A DNA stretch of 10,729 nt, from assembly GCA_023389895.1 (NCBI GenBank), contig JAEWDX010000213.1, forward strand, positions 1-10,729. Reading direction: 5' to 3'. The translations under genes were made by a program, and so were the position numbers. The notes below the pieces were generated by a model. It made no database searches. It had not been told where the DNA came from and worked only from the letters and a program-made list of their open reading frames with translations. Source of the DNA: Bacillota bacterium. GTDB taxonomy: Bacteria; Bacillota; Bacilli; Bacillales; Cytobacillaceae. Shown here one piece after another: positions 1 to 6,363 of the stretch (position 1 is its first letter; every line of letters starts with the position of its first letter).

Positions 1-987
1 ATTGAGAATGTACATACCGATGAAGAAGAGCGACTAATCGATAAACTGAATGAAGAGAAAAACAGTGCCTATCTCATTATTTCAGCAGAAAGTATTAAAA
101 ATGGCGATGTAAAGATTTATACGAGTGAAAAAATGGATGCGAATTTTCTAACGCAAATTCAGTTGCTCAAAAATCCGCTTCAACGTTTACAACTGGATCG
201 TCTTAATATTTCTGAGGATGAAATGGCAACTCTAGCGAGAGGGATTCAGATCGAGACGATCACAGTAACGGCAAAACAAAATGATGCTATGAAAGATCCA
301 TTGAAACGAATCGTCCCTGGTGTATTCGCAGGAGTTATTCTTTTTTCCATCGTTTTGACGGGAATGATGATTTTTCAAAGTGCTAGCCAAGAAAAGAAAG
401 AGAAAGTTGCTGAAATCGTCCTCTCCTCTTTAACTTCAACAGAATTGATGCAAGGGAAAATTATTGGGTACTTTGCTCTTGGTATTACACAAGTATTCGT
501 CTGGATGCTAATCATTATTCCAGCAATGATGTGGAAGTTTGATTTCCCGATTATAGAATATTTATTCGTGCCAAAAACGCTATTACTCCTTTTTATTGCG
601 ATTGCCGGATACTTAATGTTTGCAGCGATTTTTGCAGGGATTGGGGCTACCATTGAAGATGTTCATACAGCAGGAAATTTTCAAGGGTTTGTTCTTCTCC
701 TCCCGTGGTTTCCTTTTGTATTTGTACAGCCTGTTTTAGCCGATCCGGAAGGGATTGTTGCTCAAATTGGTTCTTATTATCCACTAACAGCTCCGGGGAT
801 ATTAATTATGCGGTTATCAATGCTGGAAAACTGGCCATGGATGGAAATCATCATCTCACTAATAATTCTATTTGGAACTATTTGGCTTTTGATGAAGATG
901 GCTGGAAAAATTTTTAGAACAGGGATGCTGATGTATGGGAAAAATGCAACACCGCGCGAGATCGTTAAATGGTTAATGCATGGATGA
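1..987 (+). CDS. ABC-2 type transporter permease, NatB/YhaP-like (5' end outside window)
   Basis: This is the membrane subunit of an ABC exporter. Frame 1 is open from the first base, so the gene starts left of the window; the ATG at 133 is internal and has no Shine-Dalgarno sequence. The visible 328 codons begin with a soluble, probably extracytoplasmic stretch. About five hydrophobic segments follow (counting from the Met at 133, roughly residues 59-81, 108-137, 143-172, 180-205 and 238-258). The loop with SASQEKKEKVAEIVLSSLTS, followed by ELMQGKIIGY, is typical of NatB/YhaP-type ABC-2 permeases, where it follows the first of the C-terminal membrane segments. The ATPase partner would be expected just upstream and is not visible. 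NatAB exports sodium, but the substrate here cannot be read from sequence. The stop at 985-987 is followed by the hairpin terminator at 1078-1107. B. subtilis has murF upstream of cshA, so the left flank differs. Confidence 0.85.
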   Translation: MENVHTDEEERLIDKLNEEKNSAYLIISAESIKNGDVKIYTSEKMDANFLTQIQLLKNPLQRLQLDRLNISEDEMATLARGIQIETITVTAKQNDAMKDPLKRIVPGVFAGVILFSIVLTGMMIFQSASQEKKEKVAEIVLSSLTSTELMQGKIIGYFALGITQVFVWMLIIIPAMMWKFDFPIIEYLFVPKTLLLLFIAIAGYLMFAAIFAGIGATIEDVHTAGNFQGFVLLLPWFPFVFVQPVLADPEGIVAQIGSYYPLTAPGILIMRLSMLENWPWMEIIISLIILFGTIWLLMKMAGKIFRTGMLMYGKNATPREIVKWLMHG

Positions 988-1023
988 TTTTCATGAAATA
1001 GTAGCTTCTTCTCTTCTGTTACA

Positions 1024-1052
1024 TTGCATTCATTATGCAAAAATGTTAAAAT
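1024..1052 (+). promoter_or_regulatory. Candidate sigma-A promoter with extended -10, upstream of the cshA leader
   Basis: The -35 TTGCAT (1024-1029), a 17-bp spacer and the -10 TAAAAT (1047-1052) are visible. A TG one base before the -10 (1044-1045) gives an extended -10. The -35 and spacer also contain the inverted repeat TTGCAT-N5-ATGCAA (1024-1040), which could be an operator. Transcription would start near 1059, only about 20 nt before the terminator hairpin at 1078. It would therefore give either a very short RNA or a cshA transcript that reads through. This is a consensus match only. Confidence 0.5.
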
Positions 1053-1077
1053 GAATGATAAATACTTTTGAAACCCT

Positions 1078-1107
1078 GGACATACTCCGCTTGGAGAATG
1101 TCCTTTT
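1078..1107 (+). terminator. Intrinsic terminator after the ABC permease / inside the cshA leader
   Basis: The stem is GGACAT (1078-1083) with ATGTCC (1098-1103), then an A-A mismatch, then CTCC (1085-1088) with GGAG (1093-1096), closed by a GCTT loop. TTTT follows at 1104-1107, then C and more T. It is 90 bp past the permease stop and serves naturally as its terminator. Because a promoter-like sequence lies between the stop and this hairpin, it could also attenuate cshA transcription. Confidence 0.8.
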
Positions 1108-1130
1108 CACTTTCAAATTAGATATAAAAA

Positions 1131-1232
1131 ACAGGATGTGGAAATCATGCCTGTTCAAATAAAGAATGCAAAGGGCTTTATCGAAAAAATATGAGCTAAG
1201 CTAAGTCCTTATCAGAATAAAGGGTTTCTTAG
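1131..1232 (+). promoter_or_regulatory. Structured leader region upstream of cshA
   Basis: Two inverted repeats are visible. The first is ACAGGATG (1131-1138) with CATGCCTGT (1146-1154), complementary except for one bulged G. The second is CTAAG-T-CCTT (1201-1210) with AAGG-GTTT-CTTAG (1220-1232) around an 8-nt loop. A 15-codon frame (1147-1194, MPVQIKNAKGFIEKI) lies between them, with only a weak ribosome site. I recognise no known riboswitch class. Calling this a regulatory leader is inference from its length (about 200 nt) and dyads. Confidence 0.3.
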
Positions 1233-1250
1233 ATGTTTAAATAGATTTTA

Positions 1251-1257
1251 GAAGGAG
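1251..1257 (+). promoter_or_regulatory. Ribosome binding site that decides the cshA start
   Basis: GAAGGAG ends at 1257. The ATG at 1259 begins 1 base later, too close for initiation, whereas the in-frame TTG at 1268 lies 10 nt away. The resulting N-terminus, MTLFQDLG, resembles the start of known CshA proteins (B. subtilis MTITFQDF), which supports TTG. Confidence 0.75.
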
Positions 1258-1267
1258 AATGAAAACA

Positions 1268-2743
1268 TTGACACTGTTTCAAGATTTAGGTATAAGTCAA
1301 GCAACAATGAAGTCCCTGAAAAGAATGGGATTTGAAGAAGCAACCCCGATTCAAGCACAAACCATTCCTTTAAGCTTAGAAAATAAGGATTTAATCGGAC
1401 AGGCCCAAACAGGTACGGGAAAAACAGCTGCATTTGGCATTCCTATGATTGATAAAATTGATTATGAAAAAGAAGTGATTCAAGGAATTGTCATCGCCCC
1501 GACTCGTGAGCTTGCGATCCAAGTTTCGGAGGAGTTATACAAAATTGGCTACGGGAAAAGAACAAAAGTATTGGCCATTTATGGCGGGCAAGATATTAAT
1601 CGCCAAATTCGCGCCTTAAAAAATCGACCTCATATTATTGTAGGAACGCCAGGTCGAATTCTCGATCATATTAACCGCAAAACACTTCGCCTGGAAAATG
1701 TAAACACGGTGATTCTTGATGAAGCAGATGAAATGCTAAATATGGGTTTTATTGAAGACATTGAAGCGATTTTAGGGCAAATTCCGGAAGAGCATCAAAC
1801 CTTATTATTCTCTGCAACAATGCCTGCACCGATTCAGCGTATGGCAGAGCGATTCATGAAGGAGCCGACAATCGTTCGCGTGAAAACAAAAGAAGTAACG
1901 GTCCCACTTATTGAACAGTATTATATAGAAGTACAGGAAAGAAGTAAATTTGACATCTTAACAAGATTGCTTGATATTCAATCTCCTGAGCTTGCAATTG
2001 TATTTGGGCGGACAAAGCGGAGAGTTGATGAACTGTCAGAGGCACTTAACCTAAGAGGGTATAATGCAGAGGGCATTCACGGTGATTTAAGCCAAGCAAA
2101 GCGAATTTCTGTTTTGCGTAAATTTAAAGAGGGATCGATTGATGTTCTTGTCGCAACTGATGTTGCTGCACGTGGACTTGATATCTCTGGTGTCACACAT
2201 GTGTATAATTTTGATATCCCTCAAGATCCAGAGAGCTATGTTCACCGCATTGGACGTACAGGTCGTGCTGGAAATACCGGTGTAGCAATGACCTTCATTA
2301 CACCGCGGGAAAAATCATATTTGCATGTTGTCGAAAGAACAACAAAACGGAAAATGGATCGCATGAAGACTCCAACATTAGATGAAGCACTTGAAGGGCA
2401 GCAGAAGGCAGTCATCGAGCGAATTCTTCAATCAATTGAAGCGAATAATTTACAATATTATAAGTCAGCTGCTGAAGAGCTGCTTGAGCAGCAAGATGCG
2501 TTAACAGTTGTACAGGCAATGTTAAAAGTGTTGACTAAAGAGCCTGATACAACACCTGTTAAGCTAACTGAAGAACGTCCATTGCCTGTTAAAAGAGAAA
2601 GAAAACCAGATGAGCGCAATCGTTCCTACGGCGGTCAAAAGGATCGACAAAAGGCTCCTTACAGACCTCGTCAAGGTTCAGCAAGTTCTACAAATAAGCG
2701 CAACAATAATAACAACCGCAATAATTCAAAAAGTTACCGATAA
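1268..2743 (+). CDS. cshA: DEAD-box ATP-dependent RNA helicase CshA
   Basis: CshA unwinds RNA duplexes using ATP. In B. subtilis and Staphylococcus it is a cold-shock helicase associated with the RNA degradosome (RNase Y, PNPase, glycolytic enzymes) and with ribosome assembly. From the TTG start the protein is 491 aa. All helicase motifs are present: Q motif GFEEATPIQ (about 21-29), motif I AQTGTGKT (46-53), Ia PTRELA (78-83), Ib TPGR (127-130), II DEAD (151-154), III SAT (182-184), V ARGLD (301-305), [10 protein letters not shown] (326-333). A helical region after the second RecA domain (about 370-440) fits the CshA dimerisation region. The tail from about 440 is basic and disordered-looking, ending in an Asn-rich stretch ([15 protein letters not shown]), as expected for RNA binding. 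The ATG at 1259 is rejected because its ribosome site is too close. The gene is monocistronic, with a terminator immediately after the stop. Confidence 0.97.
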   Translation: MTLFQDLGISQATMKSLKRMGFEEATPIQAQTIPLSLENKDLIGQAQTGTGKTAAFGIPMIDKIDYEKEVIQGIVIAPTRELAIQVSEELYKIGYGKRTKVLAIYGGQDINRQIRALKNRPHIIVGTPGRILDHINRKTLRLENVNTVILDEADEMLNMGFIEDIEAILGQIPEEHQTLLFSATMPAPIQRMAERFMKEPTIVRVKTKEVTVPLIEQYYIEVQERSKFDILTRLLDIQSPELAIVFGRTKRRVDELSEALNLRGYNAEGIHGDLSQAKRISVLRKFKEGSIDVLVATDVAARGLDISGVTHVYNFDIPQDPESYVHRIGRTGRAGNTGVAMTFITPREKSYLHVVERTTKRKMDRMKTPTLDEALEGQQKAVIERILQSIEANNLQYYKSAAEELLEQQDALTVVQAMLKVLTKEPDTTPVKLTEERPLPVKRERKPDERNRSYGGQKDRQKAPYRPRQGSASSTNKRNNNNNRNNSKSYR

Positions 2744-2769
2744 AAAGAGCATTCGTGCTCTTTTTTTTT
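2742..2769 (+). terminator. Intrinsic terminator of cshA
   Basis: A 10-bp stem, AAAAAGAGCA (2742-2751) with TGCTCTTTTT (2756-2765), is closed by a TTCG tetraloop. An uninterrupted run of T runs from 2761 to 2769. It overlaps the cshA stop codon, so the helicase message ends right behind its coding sequence. Confidence 0.93.
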
Positions 2770-2850
2770 ATGTGCGCCTAGCATGTGTGCGGTCTAGAGG
2801 ATGAAGGTTCCGAACTGTGAAGGTAGAAATAACAGTAGCTAGGGTGTCTT

Positions 2851-3048
2851 GAAAGCAGTTGTCTCAAAGAGTTTCGTTGAAACTACTGTTTAATGTATAT
2901 TAAGCAACAAGCGGTCTGAAAGGAGTGTATTGCGACTACAGTTCAATGTATATTAAGCAAGCATCGGTCTCAAAGGAGTGTATTGCGACTACTGTTCAAT
3001 GTATATTAAGCAAGCAGTGGTCTCAAATGACTACAATGTGACCACTGC
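2851..3048 (+). repeat. 53-bp tandem repeat array, about 3.5 copies
   Basis: Units begin with GTCTCAAAG-like sequence at 2861, 2914, 2967 and 3020 (the last partial), exactly 53 bp apart. The core ATGTATATTAAGCAA is identical at 2893, 2946 and 2999. By hand count units 2 and 3 match at 49 of 53 positions and unit 1 matches unit 3 at 41 of 53. Each unit has GGTC/GTCTC-like and GACTACTG-like arms that can form an imperfect hairpin, separated from the next by the AT-rich core. The period is not a multiple of 3, so a repeated protein is unlikely. The array lies in the 390-bp gap between cshA and ydbS; on either side of it (2770-2850, 3049-3144) I see no gene. It is too short and its units too continuous for CRISPR. 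Confidence 0.9.
3014..3048. repeat. Perfect 9-bp inverted repeat closing the tandem array
   Basis: GCAGTGGTC (3014-3022) and GACCACTGC (3040-3048) are exact reverse complements around a 17-nt loop. This is the best-paired version of the hairpin that the other 53-bp units show only imperfectly. No T run follows, so it is not a standard terminator. Confidence 0.85.
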
Positions 3049-3159
3049 CCCACAGATTTTCTAAAAGTGATGGTCAACCCTCACACTCTTCACTAGCTTA
3101 TCAAGAATCTTTCTAATATACTAAAAAGCAGATAGATTGACATTAGGAGGTAACTCTTC

Positions 3160-3636
3160 ATGAGAGAGCCGCAAAATAGAATATCTGAGAGAGGCTTAAA
3201 AGTATGGCGGATTACTGGGATGATTCATACATTTTTTTCATTGCTTATTACAGGCGCTGTTATCGGTTTAACGATATTTTTCAATTGGCCATTATGGATT
3301 ATCGCAGTAGCTCTGCTGCTTTTAGTAATAGATGCCTATTTAGTGATTTTCTTTATTCCGACATTAAAATGGAAACGTTGGCGATATGAAGTTCGAGAGA
3401 ATGAGCTTGAGATTCAGCATGGTGTTTTTATTATAAAAAGAACGCTTGTTCCAATGATTCGCGTCCAGCATGTTGATACACGTCAAGGACCGATTTTACG
3501 CAAATATCGTTTAGCAACTGTTACAATTTCGACTGCTGCGACGGTTCATGAAATTCCTGCTTTAGATATGGAAGAAGCGGAAGAACTCCGATTTTTCATT
3601 TCGAAGCTAGCAAGGGTGGCAGATGACAATGTCTGA
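3160..3636 (+). CDS. ydbS: YdbS-like membrane protein with bacterial PH domain
   Basis: This is a small integral membrane protein of the DUF304/bPH2 family, 158 aa. Two hydrophobic helices (about 20-41 and 44-67) are followed by a cytoplasmic PH-like domain (about 70-150) with the family pattern around VPMIRVQHVDTRQG. In B. subtilis ydbS and ydbT form an operon of the sigma W (envelope stress) regulon, reported to protect against bacteriocins made by other bacilli. That function is transferred here from family and gene order. AGGAGG (3145-3150) lies 9 nt before the ATG. I find no sigma W promoter motif (TGAAAC/CGTA) in the gap. A possible -10 TATACT (3117-3122) lacks a good -35. The last 8 bp overlap ydbT, suggesting translational coupling. 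Confidence 0.9.
   Translation: MREPQNRISERGLKVWRITGMIHTFFSLLITGAVIGLTIFFNWPLWIIAVALLLLVIDAYLVIFFIPTLKWKRWRYEVRENELEIQHGVFIIKRTLVPMIRVQHVDTRQGPILRKYRLATVTISTAATVHEIPALDMEEAEELRFFISKLARVADDNV
3612..3619 (+). promoter_or_regulatory. Ribosome binding site that decides the ydbT start
   Basis: AAGGGTGG lies inside the end of ydbS. It is 3 nt from the ATG at 3623 but 9 nt from the in-frame ATG at 3629, so the latter is the better start. The difference is two residues. Confidence 0.6.
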
Positions 3637-5065
3637 GCCGAAAAGACTTCATCCAATTACAGCGCTAATTAATTGTTTAAAGCTATTAAAAGAATTGATC
3701 TTTCCATTCCTCATCTTTGTTGTTTTGGGGAGCAAAAATGGGGGGTATCAGCTGATTATTTCAGCCATCATACTTGTGTTTGTTTTAATAAACGGACTTC
3801 TTTCCTGGTTAAGGTATACATATCGATTAGAAGAAAATGAGCTCCGAATTGAATATGGGATTTTTGTAAGGAAGAAAAGATATATTCCTTTTGAAAAAAT
3901 CCAAAGTCTTGATTTATCGGAAGGGATTCTGCAACGTCCATTCGGGCTTGTTAAAGTAAAGGTTGAGACAGCAGGTTCAAGTGGGGGAAATGAGGCTGAA
4001 GCAGTATTAACGGCTATTTCAAAGGAAGAGGCTGCCCTTATTCAGCAAATAATGCTTTCTGCGAAAGAGCCGATAAACTCCGAGGTAGAGGAAAAGAAAA
4101 GCGAAAAAGCGAATGAAGAACGTATTTATCAAATTTCTACGCGAGAGCTATTATTACTAGCAACTACTTCTGGTGGAGTGGGGGTAGTCCTATCAGCTGT
4201 GATAGCATTTGCCTTTCAATTTGAGGAGCTTATTCCGTATGAAAAGGTTTTTCGCGGCTTTGAGAACTTTATTTCAAACGGGGTTGTTTTTGTTACCTTC
4301 TTAATATTTATTGGTTTTTTACTGGCGTGGGCAGTTGCACTTATCGGTACGATGATGAGGTACGCTCGTTTTACAGTAAAGAAAACAGTGAAGGATTTAA
4401 TTATTACAAGTGGGCTACTTGAAAAACGGCAACTGACGATTCCTTTACATCGAATCCAAGCGATTCAAATAAGTGAAAATCTTATAAGACAGCTTTTTGG
4501 CTATAGTACGGTTTATATTGAAAGTGCTGGAGGGTCAGCGCAAGATAGTAATAGTTCTCGTGTGATGATTTTGCCGATTATTAAACGTAAGAAAATCGAA
4601 GAAATTCTGTCTCCTTATTTAGTGGATTATTCTTTCACTCCGTCGATTTCACCCGCTCCAAAAAGAGCGTTGAAGCGATATATGATACGGGGATTATTAG
4701 TAGCGGCACCGTTCGTTGCCATCCCAATCGCTCTTTTCCGACCGTTGGGATATGTAGCGATCGTATTTGCCTTTATCGCTCTCTTTTTCTCCTATTTAAA
4801 ATATAAGGACGCGGGGTGGAGTATTGACCAGCAGCAGCTAACATTAAGATTTCGCTCAATGAGTAAAAATACCATTTTTATGAAGCGGAATCGCATTCAA
4901 TCCCTTCATATTCGTAAAAGCTTTTTCCAACGTAAAAAAGATCTTGCTTCCATTGGAGCGATTGTGATGTCAGGATCGGGAGGAGCTGGCGGAACGGTCG
5001 TGGATTTGGAAAATAAGGATGTTTCGGATATATACGAATGGTATTCATACACGAAGCACTCATGA
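3629..5065 (+). CDS. ydbT: YdbT-like membrane protein with three bacterial PH domains
   Basis: This is the larger partner of YdbS, 478 aa (480 aa if the ATG at 3623 is used). Three blocks repeat the same plan of a helical membrane pair followed by a bPH2 domain. The helices are at about 20-34 and 40-60, 178-198 and 218-240, and 352-372 and 374-392. The PH-like domains are at about 63-140, 243-325 and 393-470. Each has a matching core: YIPFEKIQSLDLSEGILQ, TIPLHRIQAIQISENLIRQL, and FMKRNRIQSLHIRKSFFQ. A charged Glu/Lys linker (about 150-166) separates the first and second blocks. With YdbS this makes four PH units in the presumed complex. The likely role, from the B. subtilis counterpart, is resistance to membrane-active bacteriocins. 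The gene overlaps ydbS by 8 bp. I see no convincing terminator after it, only a short GAGC/GCTC hairpin at 5064-5075 without a T run. Confidence 0.9.
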   Translation: MSEPKRLHPITALINCLKLLKELIFPFLIFVVLGSKNGGYQLIISAIILVFVLINGLLSWLRYTYRLEENELRIEYGIFVRKKRYIPFEKIQSLDLSEGILQRPFGLVKVKVETAGSSGGNEAEAVLTAISKEEAALIQQIMLSAKEPINSEVEEKKSEKANEERIYQISTRELLLLATTSGGVGVVLSAVIAFAFQFEELIPYEKVFRGFENFISNGVVFVTFLIFIGFLLAWAVALIGTMMRYARFTVKKTVKDLIITSGLLEKRQLTIPLHRIQAIQISENLIRQLFGYSTVYIESAGGSAQDSNSSRVMILPIIKRKKIEEILSPYLVDYSFTPSISPAPKRALKRYMIRGLLVAAPFVAIPIALFRPLGYVAIVFAFIALFFSYLKYKDAGWSIDQQQLTLRFRSMSKNTIFMKRNRIQSLHIRKSFFQRKKDLASIGAIVMSGSGGAGGTVVDLENKDVSDIYEWYSYTKHS

Positions 5066-5163
5066 GCATCTGCTCCCAATCTTTCTATGTTAAAAAATTA
5101 TACAGCTCTAGGTTCTCACTGCTCTTAACCTTGATGTAAAATCTCGTCTTACAAATAAAATGA

Positions 5164-5192
5164 TTGGATGATAATGAAAAAATATCTATAAT
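5164..5192 (+). promoter_or_regulatory. Candidate sigma-A promoter for the chemoreceptor gene
   Basis: TTGGAT (5164-5169), a 17-bp spacer and a perfect TATAAT (5187-5192) lie about 60 bp before the start codon. The -35 is only a half match. It overlaps the sigma-D-like site described separately. Confidence 0.5.
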
Positions 5193-5201
5193 AGACGATA
5201 G
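5175..5201 (+). promoter_or_regulatory. Possible sigma-D (motility) promoter for the chemoreceptor gene
   Basis: TGAA (5175-5178), 15 bp and GACGATAG (5194-5201) compare with the B. subtilis sigma-D consensus TAAA-N15-GCCGATAT (3 of 4 and 6 of 8). Chemoreceptor genes are commonly under sigma D, which makes the match more believable, but such short degenerate sites occur by chance. Confidence 0.3.
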
Positions 5202-5249
5202 TAGTAAGGAACTAGTTTTTGACATGTGATAAAGAAGGGGTGGGTCTAA

Positions 5250-6230
5250 ATGCTTGCTAGTAAAAAGAAAAATATAGAGTTACAGGAAGAAAATATTCAA
5301 TTAAAAGCTCAATTAAAATCAATATTTGAAAAAGCGCAACAAAATGAGGACTACTTAAATGATTTTATTGGTCATTTTAATAGTGAATTAAATAAGGCAA
5401 TCCAGCAGCATGAAATGGTAAATGGGCAACATAATCTACTTTCAGACCTCGTAGAGAAAATTATGGAACGGTCTGAAAAGGTAAATGTAATTAGTCAACA
5501 ATCTTATGATAAATCACTTGGATTGCATGAAAAGGGCCAAAATTTAATTGGGTCAACGGTAGAAATGGTCAAGATTTCGGAAGAAGGACGAGATTCTGTA
5601 AGTAAAGTTGAATGGCTTATTGATAAATTAGGCGATCAATTAAGAGAAACATCGGTAAAAATGAATCATCTGAATAAAAGATCAAAGGAAATTGAAATGA
5701 TCGTTAAAGTCATTAAAGAAATTGCTGATCAAACGAATCTTCTCGCACTTAATGCTTCCATTGAGGCAGCAAGAGCAGGTGAGCATGGGAAGGGCTTTGC
5801 AGTTGTTGCAGAGGAAGTGCGAAAATTAGCCGAAAGTACAGCGGAAAGCACCCATAATATTAGTGTGTTAACGCAAAATATTCAGCAGGATATTGATGCC
5901 TCCTTGCAATCAACAACAGAAAGTACAGGTTTAATTGATGAAGGAATTCAATTAAGTGCGGATACAACAAGCAGAATTAATTATATCCTAAAGGTTATGA
6001 ATAGCGTGCAATCTGAGGTAAAGGATGTTATTCAGACAATTAAAGAACAACGCGATTTTTCAAATGATGTCATGAATGAGATTAAGGAAACTAAATCTAA
6101 TTTTGAAGAGGCGAATGATTTAATCGTCCAACATATTCATGATGCAAGTGTTGTTGACGAAAAGCTAGAAGGCAGTATAAAACAAATGGCTGAATTGAGC
6201 AGCTGGGGCAGAAAAGTATTGACTGAATAG
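5250..6230 (+). CDS. Soluble methyl-accepting chemotaxis protein (cytoplasmic chemoreceptor)
   Basis: This protein of 326 aa has no membrane segment, HAMP, PAS or globin domain. It begins with a short coiled coil (about 5-30) and becomes an MCP signalling hairpin. The highly conserved tip region, [20 protein letters not shown] followed by [21 protein letters not shown], lies at about 157-197; this part contacts CheA and CheW. The rest is helical on both sides, Gln/Glu/Ser-rich and suited to methylation, though I cannot assign sites. It has no C-terminal CheR-docking pentapeptide. In size and layout it resembles small soluble receptors such as B. subtilis YfmS. The ligand-sensing part, if any, is only about the first 70-130 residues and I do not recognise it. 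AAGGGGTGG (5235-5243) lies 6 nt before the ATG. It has its own terminator, so it is a single-gene unit. B. subtilis has no such gene here, as far as I recall. Confidence 0.9.
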   Translation: MLASKKKNIELQEENIQLKAQLKSIFEKAQQNEDYLNDFIGHFNSELNKAIQQHEMVNGQHNLLSDLVEKIMERSEKVNVISQQSYDKSLGLHEKGQNLIGSTVEMVKISEEGRDSVSKVEWLIDKLGDQLRETSVKMNHLNKRSKEIEMIVKVIKEIADQTNLLALNASIEAARAGEHGKGFAVVAEEVRKLAESTAESTHNISVLTQNIQQDIDASLQSTTESTGLIDEGIQLSADTTSRINYILKVMNSVQSEVKDVIQTIKEQRDFSNDVMNEIKETKSNFEEANDLIVQHIHDASVVDEKLEGSIKQMAELSSWGRKVLTE

Positions 6231-6313
6231 GAAACTAACGAGCCGTGAATAAACAGATGCGTAGCCTATAAGAATGGTGTGGAATGTACTAACCTAATAA
6301 GAAGCATATTTGC

Positions 6314-6350
6314 AATGGGGGTCCGAATAAACCCCCATTTTGTTGTTTTT
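6314..6350 (+). terminator. Intrinsic terminator of the chemoreceptor gene
   Basis: A perfect 9-bp GC-rich stem, AATGGGGGT (6314-6322) with ACCCCCATT (6331-6339), has an 8-nt loop and is followed by TTTTGTTGTTTTT. The minus-strand rhomboid gene ends at 6364 facing it, so the same stem may also stop that transcript. The reverse orientation has no real T run. Confidence 0.92.
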
Positions 6351-6363
6351 GTAAAAGAGTTCT

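Noticed and set aside
2610..2804. 64-aa plus-strand ORF overlapping the end of cshA
   Set aside because: It overlaps cshA in another frame, runs through the terminator and has no ribosome site.
2851..3048. Tandem repeats as a CRISPR array
   Set aside because: The whole 53-bp unit repeats, including what would be spacers, and no cas gene is present.
2925..3060. Short frames through the 53-bp repeats beginning GTG TAT TGC GAC TAC
   Set aside because: A GGAG precedes the GTG, but the 53-bp period shifts frame at each unit and the products are short and Cys/Tyr-rich without any recognisable pattern.
3137..3142. TTGACA as a -35 box for ydbS
   Set aside because: A -10 at normal spacing would fall on the ydbS start codon, with no TATAAT-like sequence there.
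5219..5224. TTGACA as a -35 box for the chemoreceptor gene
   Set aside because: The matching -10 position lies inside the ribosome binding site and is GC-rich.
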